DNA of 53,159 bases from Candidatus Evtepia faecavium (GTDB lineage Bacteria > Bacillota > Clostridia > Oscillospirales > Oscillospiraceae), in contig DXDK01000034.1 of NCBI GenBank assembly GCA_019115545.1, positions 1 to 53,159 on the forward strand, written 5' to 3'. The notes beneath the pieces are model-generated. The model ran no database searches and was not told the DNA's origin. It was given only the letters and a program-made list of their open reading frames with translations. Below, one piece after another: positions 1 through 6,730 of this stretch. Position numbers and translations under genes: made by a program. How positions within the stretch are numbered: position 1 is the stretch's first letter; each line of letters starts with the position of its first letter.

Positions 1-678
1 GTTATAGAAGAATGTGATGTCTCAGTTCTTGATGAAAGGGAAAAATACTGGATCGATTTCTTCAACAGTTGTGAAAACGGCTATAACATGAACACTGGAG
101 GAAGAAAAATTTCAGAGAATGATCAAAAGATCATCTATGATCTCTGGAATGAAGGATATTCCATTGGGGAAATTGCAGACCATGTTATCTGCAGCTATGT
201 GTCTGTCGCCAGGTTTGTCAGATCGAGTGAATGGTACGATAAAGAAGAATCAGCAAGAAGGTCAAAAGCGTGGCACAGAAAACCTGTTTTCCAATATAGA
301 ATTGATGGGACGTTTCTGCGTGAGTTTCTATCCATTGATGACGCTGGGAGAGAGACAGGGGTTCGTCCAGATACCATTTCTGCGTGTTGCAACAAAAGAT
401 GCAGCAAAAGCGCTGGTGGGTATCAATGGAGTTTTGAAAAACTGGAAAAATTGGATCCATACAATCCATACGAAAAACCACGAGAGCAAAGAAAGGTATT
501 GCAGTTTACAAAAAGCGGAGAGCTTATCGGTAGATACGATAGCATTACTGACGCACATAAGAAAACTGGGGTAAGCCGTTCCAGCATAAGTCGTACTTGC
601 CATAACATTCAAGAATATGGAAAAGGATTTATCTGGAGATTCGAGGTGATGAAAAATGGAAAAGAGCAAGTGTACTAA
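1..678 (+). CDS. GIY-YIG homing-type endonuclease with NUMOD DNA-binding repeats (5' partial)
   Basis: The frame is open from the first base, so the N-terminus (and most of the GIY-YIG catalytic domain) lies outside the window. The first ~35 visible residues include LDEREKYWIDFFNS and ENGYNMNTGG, the usual end of a GIY-YIG domain. A helix-turn-helix-like segment follows, then two copies of a NUMOD1/IENR1-type DNA-binding module (KPVFQYRIDG... and KVLQFTKSGE..., each ending in a GGYQWSF or GFIWRFE-type motif). Free-standing enzymes of this type are common in phages, where they cleave DNA and spread by homing. The 3' end overlaps the next gene by 23 bp. An internal ATG at 88 is a poor start because homology continues upstream of it. 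Confidence 0.85.
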   Translation, partial: VIEECDVSVLDEREKYWIDFFNSCENGYNMNTGGRKISENDQKIIYDLWNEGYSIGEIADHVICSYVSVARFVRSSEWYDKEESARRSKAWHRKPVFQYRIDGTFLREFLSIDDAGRETGVRPDTISACCNKRCSKSAGGYQWSFEKLEKLDPYNPYEKPREQRKVLQFTKSGELIGRYDSITDAHKKTGVSRSSISRTCHNIQEYGKGFIWRFEVMKNGKEQVY

Positions 679-1015
679 AAAGGCAAAAAAACGAAATCCC
701 GTCCTAGAACATCTATCTGGCCTGGGCTTCACCAATCGCCTTGCGCTGTACATCATTGCGTTTCTTGCCGTCGGGCTGGCCGGCGGCTTTTATCTTGCCA
801 TCCGAAGCATCTCCGGGGACTATACCGGTTCTCTGATGTGCTGGACAGTGGTGTTCACACCGATTGGCACGGCGTGCAGTGTGGTCTTGTCACGAATCGT
901 GGACAAATCAAGAGCGGAGAACACCAGTGCCAGCGGGGATGGTATCGTCTATGCGGCGGCAAGAGCGCAGAATTTCGTGAGAGAACAAATCAATGTGGAC
1001 AGCCCTCCGATTTGA
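656..1015 (+). CDS. Small phage membrane protein
   Basis: This 119-residue protein has a basic N-terminus (KKAKKRNPV) and two hydrophobic segments, at about residues 29-50 and 60-80, joined by a short loop. The C-terminal tail is polar. No family is recognised. Its position directly before a holin-like gene suggests a role in lysis or in the virion membrane, which is inference. The start at 656 is preceded by GAGGTGATG, and the gene begins inside the end of the endonuclease gene. The stop codon lies inside a perfect hairpin (997-1024). Confidence 0.7.
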   Translation: MEKSKCTKKAKKRNPVLEHLSGLGFTNRLALYIIAFLAVGLAGGFYLAIRSISGDYTGSLMCWTVVFTPIGTACSVVLSRIVDKSRAENTSASGDGIVYAAARAQNFVREQINVDSPPI

Positions 1016-1024
1016 GGGCTGTCC
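997..1024 (+). other. Perfect 11-bp hairpin over a stop codon
   Basis: GGACAGCCCTC (997-1007) pairs with GAGGGCTGTCC (1014-1024) across a 6-base loop. The TGA of the 119-residue membrane protein (1013-1015) straddles the loop and the 3' arm. Only a weak T-run follows, so this looks more like an mRNA-processing or attenuating hairpin between phage genes than a full terminator. Confidence 0.6.
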
Positions 1025-1047
1025 TTCTCGGTGAGGAGGGATGAATA

Positions 1048-1383
1048 ATGGAGTGGAGTGAGTTTATCGTTTCCATCCTGGCGGGGCTTGCAGCAGCAAT
1101 TCCCCTTGTGGTCAAGCTGGTGGAATACGTCCAAAAGGCCGTCAAGGAAAAGAACTGGGAAAAGATGCTGGCACTCGTTATGGACCTGATGGAGGTCGCA
1201 GAAACCAAGTTTGAGAGTGGCGCAGACAAAAAGGAATGGGTGCTCGCCATGGTCAAGGGGTCCGCAGACAGCATCAACTACGACGTGGACATTGATGCGG
1301 TTGGCGCACTCATTGACAGCCTGTGTGACATGAGCCGGGTTGTGAACGCCCCGGAGGTAGATGCTGAAAAGGATGCAGCATAA
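1048..1383 (+). CDS. Phage holin candidate, LLH family type
   Basis: This 111-residue protein has one N-terminal membrane segment (about residues 5-24). An amphipathic, Lys/Glu-rich stretch follows, then a conserved-looking VAETKFESGADKKEWVLAMV segment. A short N-terminal membrane helix followed by a soluble helical domain with a GxxKKExV motif resembles LLH-type (phage_holin_6) proteins. Holins form the membrane lesions that release endolysin. The RBS is GAGGAGGG, 8-10 bases upstream. No endolysin is visible in the window. The family call is from memory of the motif and is moderate. Confidence 0.6.
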   Translation: MEWSEFIVSILAGLAAAIPLVVKLVEYVQKAVKEKNWEKMLALVMDLMEVAETKFESGADKKEWVLAMVKGSADSINYDVDIDAVGALIDSLCDMSRVVNAPEVDAEKDAA

Positions 1384-1397
1384 TGGGGGTGATGTGA

Positions 1398-1940
1398 ATG
1401 ACAGGGTTGGACGCATTTCTTGACCTGTTCGGGAACATCACTGTTTTGAACCTGGTTCAATTTATCCTGGCAATCGTATTCATTGTGATCATCTTCAAGA
1501 AAGTCAAAGATTATCTGGATGATAAAAAGGAAAGAATGATCCAGGAGTATGAAAAGAACAAGGAACGGGACCGAAAGCTGCAGATTGCTTTGGAAGCCAT
1601 CGACCAGTACCCCAAATACCGGCAGCAGAGCCTGGAAATCCAACAGCATTTGGAGGGAGAAATCCAGGAGCTGAGAAAGAGCCAGCAGGAAAACACAAGG
1701 CGGCTGGTCGAGATGGAGGAGACCTCAAAACGGCGCGAGTTGAATAAGCTTCGGGACCGCCTGATTGAGAGCTATCAGTACTACACGAATCCGAAAAGGA
1801 ATCCAGAGCTATGCTGGACACGGATGGAAGCCGAAGCATTCTGGGGGCTGTTCAAAGATTATGAGGAAGACGGTGGAGATGGCTACATTCATTCTGTGGT
1901 GCAGCCGGCAATGAATTTGCTTAGGATTATTGAGCATTGA
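1398..1940 (+). CDS. Phage membrane-anchored coiled-coil protein
   Basis: This 180-residue protein has one N-terminal membrane helix (about residues 15-35, VLNLVQFILAIVFIVIIF). A long, highly charged helical region (about 38-125, rich in K/E/R/Q) looks like a coiled coil. A compact C-terminal domain (NPERNPELCW-like to the end) closes the protein. It is the last gene before the phage terminator and follows the holin candidate. The layout of one membrane anchor plus coiled coil recalls spanin-like or lysis-accessory proteins, but no family is recognised. The RBS GGGGGTGATG precedes the ATG. Confidence 0.7.
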   Translation: MTGLDAFLDLFGNITVLNLVQFILAIVFIVIIFKKVKDYLDDKKERMIQEYEKNKERDRKLQIALEAIDQYPKYRQQSLEIQQHLEGEIQELRKSQQENTRRLVEMEETSKRRELNKLRDRLIESYQYYTNPKRNPELCWTRMEAEAFWGLFKDYEEDGGDGYIHSVVQPAMNLLRIIEH

Positions 1941-1942
1941 TG

Positions 1943-1968
1943 GGAGGGCTTCGGCCCTCCTTTTTTTT
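1943..1968 (+). terminator. Intrinsic terminator closing the prophage operon
   Basis: GGAGGGC, a TTCG tetraloop, GCCCTCC and eight T residues. This is a textbook rho-independent terminator directly after the last phage gene. Confidence 0.95.
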
Positions 1969-2026
1969 CGCTATATATTGGTGGAAAGCAACTTGTCCTA
2001 TCCTTTTTCTCACAGGTTGTTCTTTG

Positions 2027-2233
2027 ATGATCGCAGCAGAACAGAAGGCCCGGGTCACTTACGACAACATCCTCCGCCTGGCCAAGGACGACCCCGACGT
2101 CACCGACGTCATCCGCTTCCTCCGGGAGCGGGAGATCGTCCACTTCCAGCGCTTCGGCAGCGCCATCCAGCAGGTGCGGGAGCAGCTGGACAAGAAGAAC
2201 GTCTATTACACCAACCCTGCCTTCGACAAATAA
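2027..2233 (+). pseudogene. cotJC: cotJC 3' fragment (spore-coat manganese catalase, last 68 codons)
   Basis: The 68 residues beginning MIAAEQKARVTYDNILRL match the C-terminal third of CotJC / Mn-catalase proteins, with the characteristic FLREREIVHFQRFG motif. The family is about 190 residues long, so roughly 125 N-terminal residues, including most metal ligands, are missing. Homology starts exactly at the ATG; upstream bases (TTGTTCTTTG) are phage-like and carry no ribosome site. This is what one expects at the right end of a prophage inserted inside cotJC. The 5' part of a cotJC lies at 19282-19380 on the opposite strand, but it ends near codon 33, so the two pieces do not abut in the normal gene. 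Confidence 0.85.
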
Positions 2234-2252
2234 CCCCCGCCGGACAAAACAC

Positions 2253-2293
2253 GCCCCGCCGCAGCCGGCCCTTTGGGGCCAGCGCGGCGGGGC
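2253..2293. terminator. Terminator between convergent cotJC fragment and alcohol dehydrogenase
   Basis: GCCCCGCCGC (2253-2262) and GCGGCGGGGC (2284-2293) form a 10-bp stem, with additional pairing (GGCC/GGCC) in the loop. On the minus strand it is followed by GTGTTTTG. It sits between genes facing each other. Confidence 0.75.
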
Positions 2294-2313
2294 GCTTGTC
2301 TTTGGGATGGGGT

Positions 2314-3348
2314 TCAGGGGACGATGGCCACCTTGATGACCCCGTCCCGGTGGTGTGCAAAGAGGTCGTAGGCGGCGTCAATCTCCGCCAGGGGGAAGGT
2401 GTGGGTGATCAGGGCGGTGGTGTCCAGCTTTCCCTGGGCCAGCAGGGAGAGGATCTCCGGGCAGTCGCAGCCGTCCACGCCGCCGGTCTGGAAGGTGAGG
2501 TTCTTCCCGTACATCTCCGGCAGGGGGAGGGTCTGGGGGGCGTCGTACATGGCCACCACCGTTACCACAGCGTTGGGCCGGGCGCACTGCCAGGCCAGCT
2601 GGAAAGTGTCCTCCCCGCCGGCGGCCTCGATGACCACGTCGGCCCCGCCGTGGTCGGTGTGGGCCAGGGTGAAGGCCCGGACATCCCGGGGAGAGACCAC
2701 CCTCACCTGGGGATAGTTCTGGCGGACAAAGTCCCGCTGCTGGGGGGATTTCTCGCAGACAATGACCCCCTTGGGCTGCTTTAACAAAACGCACTGGAGG
2801 GTGCACAGCCCCGTGGGGCCCGCCCCCAGGAGGAGGACGGTGTCCTCCGGCGTGATCCGGGAGATCCGGGTGGCCCAGAACCCCGTGGCCAGCAGGTCCC
2901 CGGTAAAGAGGGCCTGGCGGTCGGAGACGGTGTCCGGGATCTTGGTGAGGCCCTGGTCTGCGTAGGGCACCCGGACATACTCTGCCTGGCCCCCGTCGAT
3001 GCGGCAGCCCAGGGCCCAGCCCCCGTTGGGGTCGGTGCAGTTGTTCACATACCCATGCCGGCAGAAAAAGCACGTCCCGCAGAAGGTCTCCACGTTCACC
3101 GCCACCCGGTCTCCGGGGCGGAGCTGGGGCACGTCGGCCCCCACTTCCTCCACTACCCCCACCATCTCGTGGCCCAGGGTGATCCCCGGCACCGCCCGGG
3201 GCACGGACCCGTGCTTGATGTGCAGGTCACTGGTGCAGATGCTGGCCAGGGTCACCCGGACGATGGCGTCCCGGGGATGCTGCAGGGTGGGCTTTGGCTT
3301 GTCCTTTAAGGCAAAGATGCCGGGGGCGGCGTAGGTATAGGCGAGCAT
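2314..3348 (-). CDS. Zinc-dependent alcohol dehydrogenase (MDR family)
   Basis: This 344-residue cytosolic oxidoreductase would interconvert an alcohol and its aldehyde or ketone with NAD(P)H. Visible features: catalytic-zinc residues Cys38 (ICTSDLH) and His60-Glu61 (GHEMVG), a structural-zinc Cys quartet at 90, 93, 96 and 104 (CGTCFFC...C), and a GAGPTG Rossmann motif in the middle. The start is at 3348 (MLAYTYAAPG), preceded by AAAGGATG. A longer frame upstream runs through alkD and is a shadow. It is the third gene of a minus-strand operon after the lipoprotein and alkD-like genes (16-bp gap). Substrate cannot be told from sequence. Confidence 0.9.
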   Translation of the reverse strand: MLAYTYAAPGIFALKDKPKPTLQHPRDAIVRVTLASICTSDLHIKHGSVPRAVPGITLGHEMVGVVEEVGADVPQLRPGDRVAVNVETFCGTCFFCRHGYVNNCTDPNGGWALGCRIDGGQAEYVRVPYADQGLTKIPDTVSDRQALFTGDLLATGFWATRISRITPEDTVLLLGAGPTGLCTLQCVLLKQPKGVIVCEKSPQQRDFVRQNYPQVRVVSPRDVRAFTLAHTDHGGADVVIEAAGGEDTFQLAWQCARPNAVVTVVAMYDAPQTLPLPEMYGKNLTFQTGGVDGCDCPEILSLLAQGKLDTTALITHTFPLAEIDAAYDLFAHHRDGVIKVAIVP

Positions 3349-3364
3349 GAAAACACATCCTTTC

Positions 3365-4084
3365 TCAGCGGGCGGACCGGGGAAGGCGCAAGGTACGCAG
3401 GAAAGCCTTGTGCTCTGGGGACACCCGGGCGCTCTCCAGGGCTTTCTGAATGGCCTTGTTGTGGGTCCAGGGGTCCAGGCGATGCTCCTGGAGATAGGGG
3501 AGGGCTGCCGCATACTGCTTGGCCAGGGCGGTGGCGAAGTACCAGGCGGCCATCATCTTTCCATAGTACTCCTCCCGCCGGACCCCGGCCACCCAGTCCA
3601 GATGGGCCGGCCGGAAGGCCTCATCCAGGTAGAAGGACAGGAGCATCCCCATCCCGAACCGGGCGGTGTAGAGGTGGGGATCCGCCAGCCAGCGGGGGAT
3701 TTCCCCCTTCAGTTCCGGCAGGTGTTTCCGGAAGATCTTGGGGGAGATCAGATCGCAGGTGGCCCAGTTGTCCACATAGGGGAGAAAGCGGTCCAGTTGC
3801 TCCACCACCCAGGGATAGGACTTGCTCTGGGCGATCAGGGCGCCGTGGAGGTTGTTCTCCTCATAGTAGCGGTGGGGGAGGGCTTGGAGAAAGTTCTCCC
3901 CCGCTGGGGTCCCCGCCAGCTCCTTGGCCAGGGCACGGATCTGGGGGGTGCGGACCCCCAATACCGTCTCCGGGTCCACCGTGGGGATGAGCTTGCAGTG
4001 AAAGGCCCGGTAGGCCGGGTCCCGGCAGGCCATGAGCTGGGCCTGAATGGGGGTAAGTGGGGCCGCCTGTCTCGGGCGGGTCAT
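3365..4084 (-). CDS. DNA alkylation repair protein, AlkD-like
   Basis: This 239-residue all-helical HEAT-repeat protein is of the DNA alkylation repair (AlkD) type. These glycosylases remove bulky or charged N-alkylated purines by a non-base-flipping mechanism. Recognised segments include VDPETVLGVRTPQIRALAKE near the N-terminus, YYEENNLHG, WATCDLISPKIF in the middle and NKAIQKALESARVSPE at the end. The start overlaps the stop of the upstream lipoprotein gene by 4 bp (ATGA), implying translational coupling. Confidence 0.9.
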   Translation of the reverse strand: MTRPRQAAPLTPIQAQLMACRDPAYRAFHCKLIPTVDPETVLGVRTPQIRALAKELAGTPAGENFLQALPHRYYEENNLHGALIAQSKSYPWVVEQLDRFLPYVDNWATCDLISPKIFRKHLPELKGEIPRWLADPHLYTARFGMGMLLSFYLDEAFRPAHLDWVAGVRREEYYGKMMAAWYFATALAKQYAAALPYLQEHRLDPWTHNKAIQKALESARVSPEHKAFLRTLRLPRSAR

Positions 4085-4479
4085 TCCGTCTCCACCGGCT
4101 CCACCGGGACGCCGTTCAGGCCGCCGAAGACAAATTCCCCGGTATCCTCGTCCACCACGGCGGTGACCATGCGGGTGCCGGTGTTGATCACCATGCAGAA
4201 GGTGCCGCCCTCCCCGTCGGTGACGATATAGGGGGCATAGGCCGAGGGCAGGGCCCCGCCGATAACATCCGCCAGGGCGTCGGCATCGGCAGGCTCACAG
4301 GTGCTCACGTGAACCCCGCAGGTCTCCAGGGTGGTGCGGATGGTGGCCAGGTCGTCCGCGGTGGCCCGGTCGATGACGCTCAGGGGATCCCCCTGGCAGG
4401 CGGCCATCGCCAAGCACAGGACCACAGCAGAGAGCAGGGCAAGGAAACGTTTCTTTATGATTTGTCCTCCAGTTTTCAT
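4081..4479 (-). CDS. Small secreted lipoprotein of unknown function
   Basis: Up to 132 residues, with a lipoprotein signal peptide (KKRFLALLSAVVLCLAMAAC, lipobox Cys). The mature part, about 105 residues, is acidic and ends in a beta-rich stretch (TGTRMVTAVVDEDTGEFVF). No family is recognised. The ATG at 4479 has no ribosome site. A perfect GGAGG (4466-4470 complement) lies 7 bases before an in-frame ATA codon (4456-4458) that would start (M)KKRFLALL, so the true start may be this non-standard codon or a mutated ATG. It is the first gene of the lipoprotein-alkD-adh operon. Confidence 0.7.
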   Translation of the reverse strand: MKTGGQIIKKRFLALLSAVVLCLAMAACQGDPLSVIDRATADDLATIRTTLETCGVHVSTCEPADADALADVIGGALPSAYAPYIVTDGEGGTFCMVINTGTRMVTAVVDEDTGEFVFGGLNGVPVEPVETE

Positions 4480-4529
4480 TGTTTTTATGGGTATGCCGCC
4501 TTCCGCGGCAGGGGAAACGCAGCCGCTGC

Positions 4530-4584
4530 AAAAAAAGAAAGAACCGCGACTTTGATACGCTGGGTATCAAAATTGCGGTTCTTT
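4530..4584 (-). terminator. Terminator of the tRNA-Ser transcript
   Basis: Read on the minus strand, AAAGAACCGC...GTTCTTT arms with inner GATAC/GTATC pairing form a long stem. It is followed by CTTTTTTT. It lies immediately downstream of the tRNA-Ser(GCT) CCA end. Confidence 0.9.
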
Positions 4585-4586
4585 GC

Positions 4587-4678
4587 TGGCGGAGAAGGAG
4601 GGATTTGAACCCTCGCGACGCTCAACACGCCCTACTCCCTTAGCAGGGGAGCCCCTTCGGCCACTTGGGTACTTCTCC
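4587..4678 (-). tRNA. tRNA-Ser(GCT)
   Basis: This is a class II tRNA with a 7-bp acceptor stem (GGAGAAG/CTTCTCC), encoded GCCA end, long variable arm, T-loop GGTTCAAATCC and anticodon loop CTGCTAA (anticodon GCT, reading AGC/AGU). It is the second of two serine tRNA genes in one transcript, 35 bp downstream of tRNA-Ser(TGA). Confidence 0.95.
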
Positions 4679-4713
4679 AAGTCCGAAACCAATTGGTTTC
4701 TATGAAAAAAATT

Positions 4714-4800
4714 TGGCGGAGAGAGTGGGATTCGAACCCACGGCCCTTTCGGGTCACTGGATTTCAAGGCCAGCTCCTTAAACCGCTCGGACATCTCTCC
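4714..4800 (-). tRNA. tRNA-Ser(TGA)
   Basis: This is a class II tRNA with acceptor stem GGAGAGA/TCTCTCC, D-arm GTCCGAGCGG, anticodon loop CTTGAAA (anticodon TGA), long variable arm, T-loop GGTTCGAATCC and encoded GCCA. It is the first gene of the two-tRNA operon, just downstream of a sigma-A promoter. Confidence 0.95.
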
Positions 4801-4831
4801 GTGTGAGGGGTCCCGGCTAGATGCGAAAATT

Positions 4832-4860
4832 ATAATACCATAGGACCCCTCCCTTGTCAA
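4832..4860 (-). promoter_or_regulatory. Sigma-A promoter of the tRNA-Ser pair
   Basis: Minus-strand TTGACA (4855-4860 complement), 17-bp spacer, TATTAT (4832-4837 complement), ending about 30 bp before the first tRNA. Confidence 0.85.
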
Positions 4861-4936
4861 TCCAAAAAACGGGAAAGAGTCAGAGAAATATTTTTGTACT
4901 CCAGCGCATTGGAAAACATAGGGTGCCAGTGGATTG

Positions 4937-5121
4937 TGTCGAACTGGGTGGTATCCTGTCAGCGCCGGATTTTCTTCCATGGAAATTCTTGGAATCCCCG
5001 TCGGAACATCCGTGAAAAAAAAGAAATCCGGCGGAAAGTTTTCGACATTTTTGAGGGCGGAAAGCGCTAAAAATAAGGCTATTTTTATAAAAATCAAAAT
5101 TATATAGGGAATCCTGTCGAA
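4937..5121. promoter_or_regulatory. Three exact Spo0A boxes in a gene-free leader
   Basis: The 417-bp stretch 4801-5217 has no gene. Besides the tRNA promoter it holds three exact copies of the Spo0A box TGTCGAA: 4937-4943 (+), 5041-5047 (as TTCGACA) and 5115-5121 (+). The last lies about 100 bp before the ATG at 5218, next to an A+T-rich tract suited to a promoter. Spo0A~P is the master regulator of sporulation. Control of the 5218 gene by it is inference. Confidence 0.5.
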
Positions 5122-5217
5122 ATGCGGCGAACGAAAGTTCTTTCCAAGCGGGGGTTTTGATATTACAATAAAAATACAAAAGGTTACAAAATGATAAAGA
5201 CGCAGGAGGACCCTTGC

Positions 5218-5487
5218 ATGAGAGCGCTATTTTTCGATGAGGCCGATCTCTGTGACCAGACCGGCCGGCCGCTGACCTGTACCTACTGGATCATGATCCG
5301 GGACCTTCCTCCTCCAGTCTCCTGCGAGAGCTACGGCATCCGCATTCGGGTGCGGCAAACGGGGGAAGAGGAAACCGTCCCGGACATAACGGTCCTGCCG
5401 GAGCGCATCGCCGCCCTGGCCCAGCTGCTGGTACGGGGTACAGTGACCCCATGTACCCTGCGGGAGGTGATCCAGGACTGGCTATGA
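5218..5487 (+). CDS. Small protein, possibly DUF6514 family
   Basis: This 89-residue soluble protein has the core CESYGIRIRVRQTGEEETVPDITVLPERIAALAQLL and ends REVIQDWL. The YGI...VPDITVLPERIAAL pattern resembles the small DUF6514 proteins of Oscillospiraceae (function unknown); the assignment is from memory. The start at 5218 is chosen because GGAGG lies 8 bases upstream; the longer frame from 5191 lacks a site. Upstream DNA carries three Spo0A boxes. Confidence 0.7.
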   Translation: MRALFFDEADLCDQTGRPLTCTYWIMIRDLPPPVSCESYGIRIRVRQTGEEETVPDITVLPERIAALAQLLVRGTVTPCTLREVIQDWL

Positions 5488-5523
5488 TTTTAGGAGACGG
5501 GGAAGGGAAGTGACCAAAGCGGT

Positions 5524-5568
5524 TCCTCCCACGTAGACTGAGGCAGACCAAATCTCAGCCTGGGAGGA
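5524..5568 (+). promoter_or_regulatory. Hairpin that would hide the ribosome site of the ATPase gene
   Basis: TCCTCCCA (5524-5531) is complementary to TGGGAGGA (5561-5568), which contains the GGGAGG ribosome site for the ATG at 5575. An inner stem CTGAG (5538-5542) / CTCAG (5554-5558) supports the fold. This would allow translational control, or act as a weak end for the upstream transcript. Confidence 0.5.
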
Positions 5569-5574
5569 CAGGAC

Positions 5575-6690
5575 ATGTCAGACTTTGCAAACATCCAGTT
5601 TTTTCTGGGGGCAAATTCCGCCCAGGGGTTTGCCTCCCTCTACGACCAGTGGGTGGACCAGGGAAAGATCCAGGCCTTCTACTGCCTCAAAGGCGGGGCG
5701 GGCTGCGGCAAGTCCACCCTGATGGGCCAGGTGGCCCGGCGGCTGGAAGCCGAAGGGTATGCCGTGGAGTACATCCGCTGCTCCGGGGACCCGGACTCTT
5801 TGGACGGGGTCCGCATCCCCGGCAAAGGGGCTGCCCTGGTGGACGGGACCTCCCCCCACCGCATGGACCCCGCCTATCCCGGAGCCACCGGGCACTACGT
5901 CGACCTGGGGGCCGGCTACGACCGCAAGGCCCTCTCCGCCATCCGGGGGGAGATCCTGGCGGCGGTGGAGGCCTACCGCTCCTACTACCCAGAGGCCTAC
6001 CGGGCCATCGCCGCCGCCATGGAGAGCCGCCGCCGGGGGACCGCCCCCCTCCACACCCAGGAGACCCTGGCCAGGACCGCCCGGCGGGCGGCCGCCCTGC
6101 TGGAGGAGGAACTCCGCACCCCCGGCCCCTTTCCGGGGAAGGAGGCCCGGCGCTTCCTGGGCGGCCCCACCTGCCAGGGGCGGCTGCTGCTGGAGACAAC
6201 CGTCGCCGCCCTGTGCCAGCGGGTCTATGAGATCCGGGACCAGTGCGGCCTGGCGGGGACCCTTCTGGCCCACCTGCGCAAGGGCTTTCTGGAGGGGGGC
6301 TGTGACGTCATTGCCTGCCCCAGCCCGGAGCAGCCCGGCCGCCTGGCCTACCTGCTGATTCCCCAGCGGTCCCTGGCCTTTGTCACCGGGCCCCTGGACA
6401 GCTGCCCCGTCTTCCGCACCATCCGCACCGAGAACCTGGTGGAGCGAAAGGCCTGGCAGGAGGGGAAGAGCTTCCTCCGCCTCTCTGCCCGGGTGGCGGA
6501 GGAGCTGCTGGAGGAGGGCATGGCCCATCTGGCCCAGGCCAAGGCCTGCCACGACATCTTGGAGGAGCTCTACCACCCCCATGTGGACTTCTCCTGCGCC
6601 GCGGAGCAGACCCAGCGCCTGACGGAAGAGATCCTCGCCCTGCCGGACCAGACCCCGGCAGATCCCCTTGCGCCGGCCTTCCAGCTGTGA
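5575..6690 (+). CDS. P-loop ATPase of unknown function (PRK06851-like)
   Basis: This 371-residue protein begins with ANIQFFLGANSAQGFASLYD. A Walker A motif GGAGCGKST follows at residues 40-48 and a strongly conserved-looking DPDSLDGVRIPGKGAALVDGTSPH segment at about 73-96. This is the signature of the Clostridia ATPase family catalogued as PRK06851. The C-terminal half has a helical region and RTENLVERKAW. Members are often near sporulation or wall genes, but no function is established. The RBS is GGGAGG, 8 bases before the ATG, partly buried in a hairpin. Confidence 0.8.
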   Translation: MSDFANIQFFLGANSAQGFASLYDQWVDQGKIQAFYCLKGGAGCGKSTLMGQVARRLEAEGYAVEYIRCSGDPDSLDGVRIPGKGAALVDGTSPHRMDPAYPGATGHYVDLGAGYDRKALSAIRGEILAAVEAYRSYYPEAYRAIAAAMESRRRGTAPLHTQETLARTARRAAALLEEELRTPGPFPGKEARRFLGGPTCQGRLLLETTVAALCQRVYEIRDQCGLAGTLLAHLRKGFLEGGCDVIACPSPEQPGRLAYLLIPQRSLAFVTGPLDSCPVFRTIRTENLVERKAWQEGKSFLRLSARVAEELLEEGMAHLAQAKACHDILEELYHPHVDFSCAAEQTQRLTEEILALPDQTPADPLAPAFQL

Positions 6691-6730
6691 TAAAATAGCA
6701 CCGCAAACCCCATGGAAGGGAGGCGGTGGC

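Larger units (their letters stand above)
1..2026. mobile_element. Right-hand end of a prophage
   Basis: Four plus-strand genes (homing-type endonuclease, two small membrane proteins including a holin candidate, and a membrane-anchored coiled-coil protein) read toward a terminator at 1943-1968 and then stop. Base composition here is visibly more A+T-rich than in the chromosome that follows. The right boundary is placed at about 2026 because chromosomal cotJC sequence begins in frame at 2027. The integrase and left end are outside the window. The prophage call rests on gene content and the abrupt junction; no attachment-site repeat could be shown. Confidence 0.75.

Noticed and set aside
4587..4800. 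tRNA-Ser pair as an integration site for a mobile element
   Set aside because: No integrase gene or repeated tRNA 3' end is seen nearby, and both neighbours are ordinary chromosomal genes.
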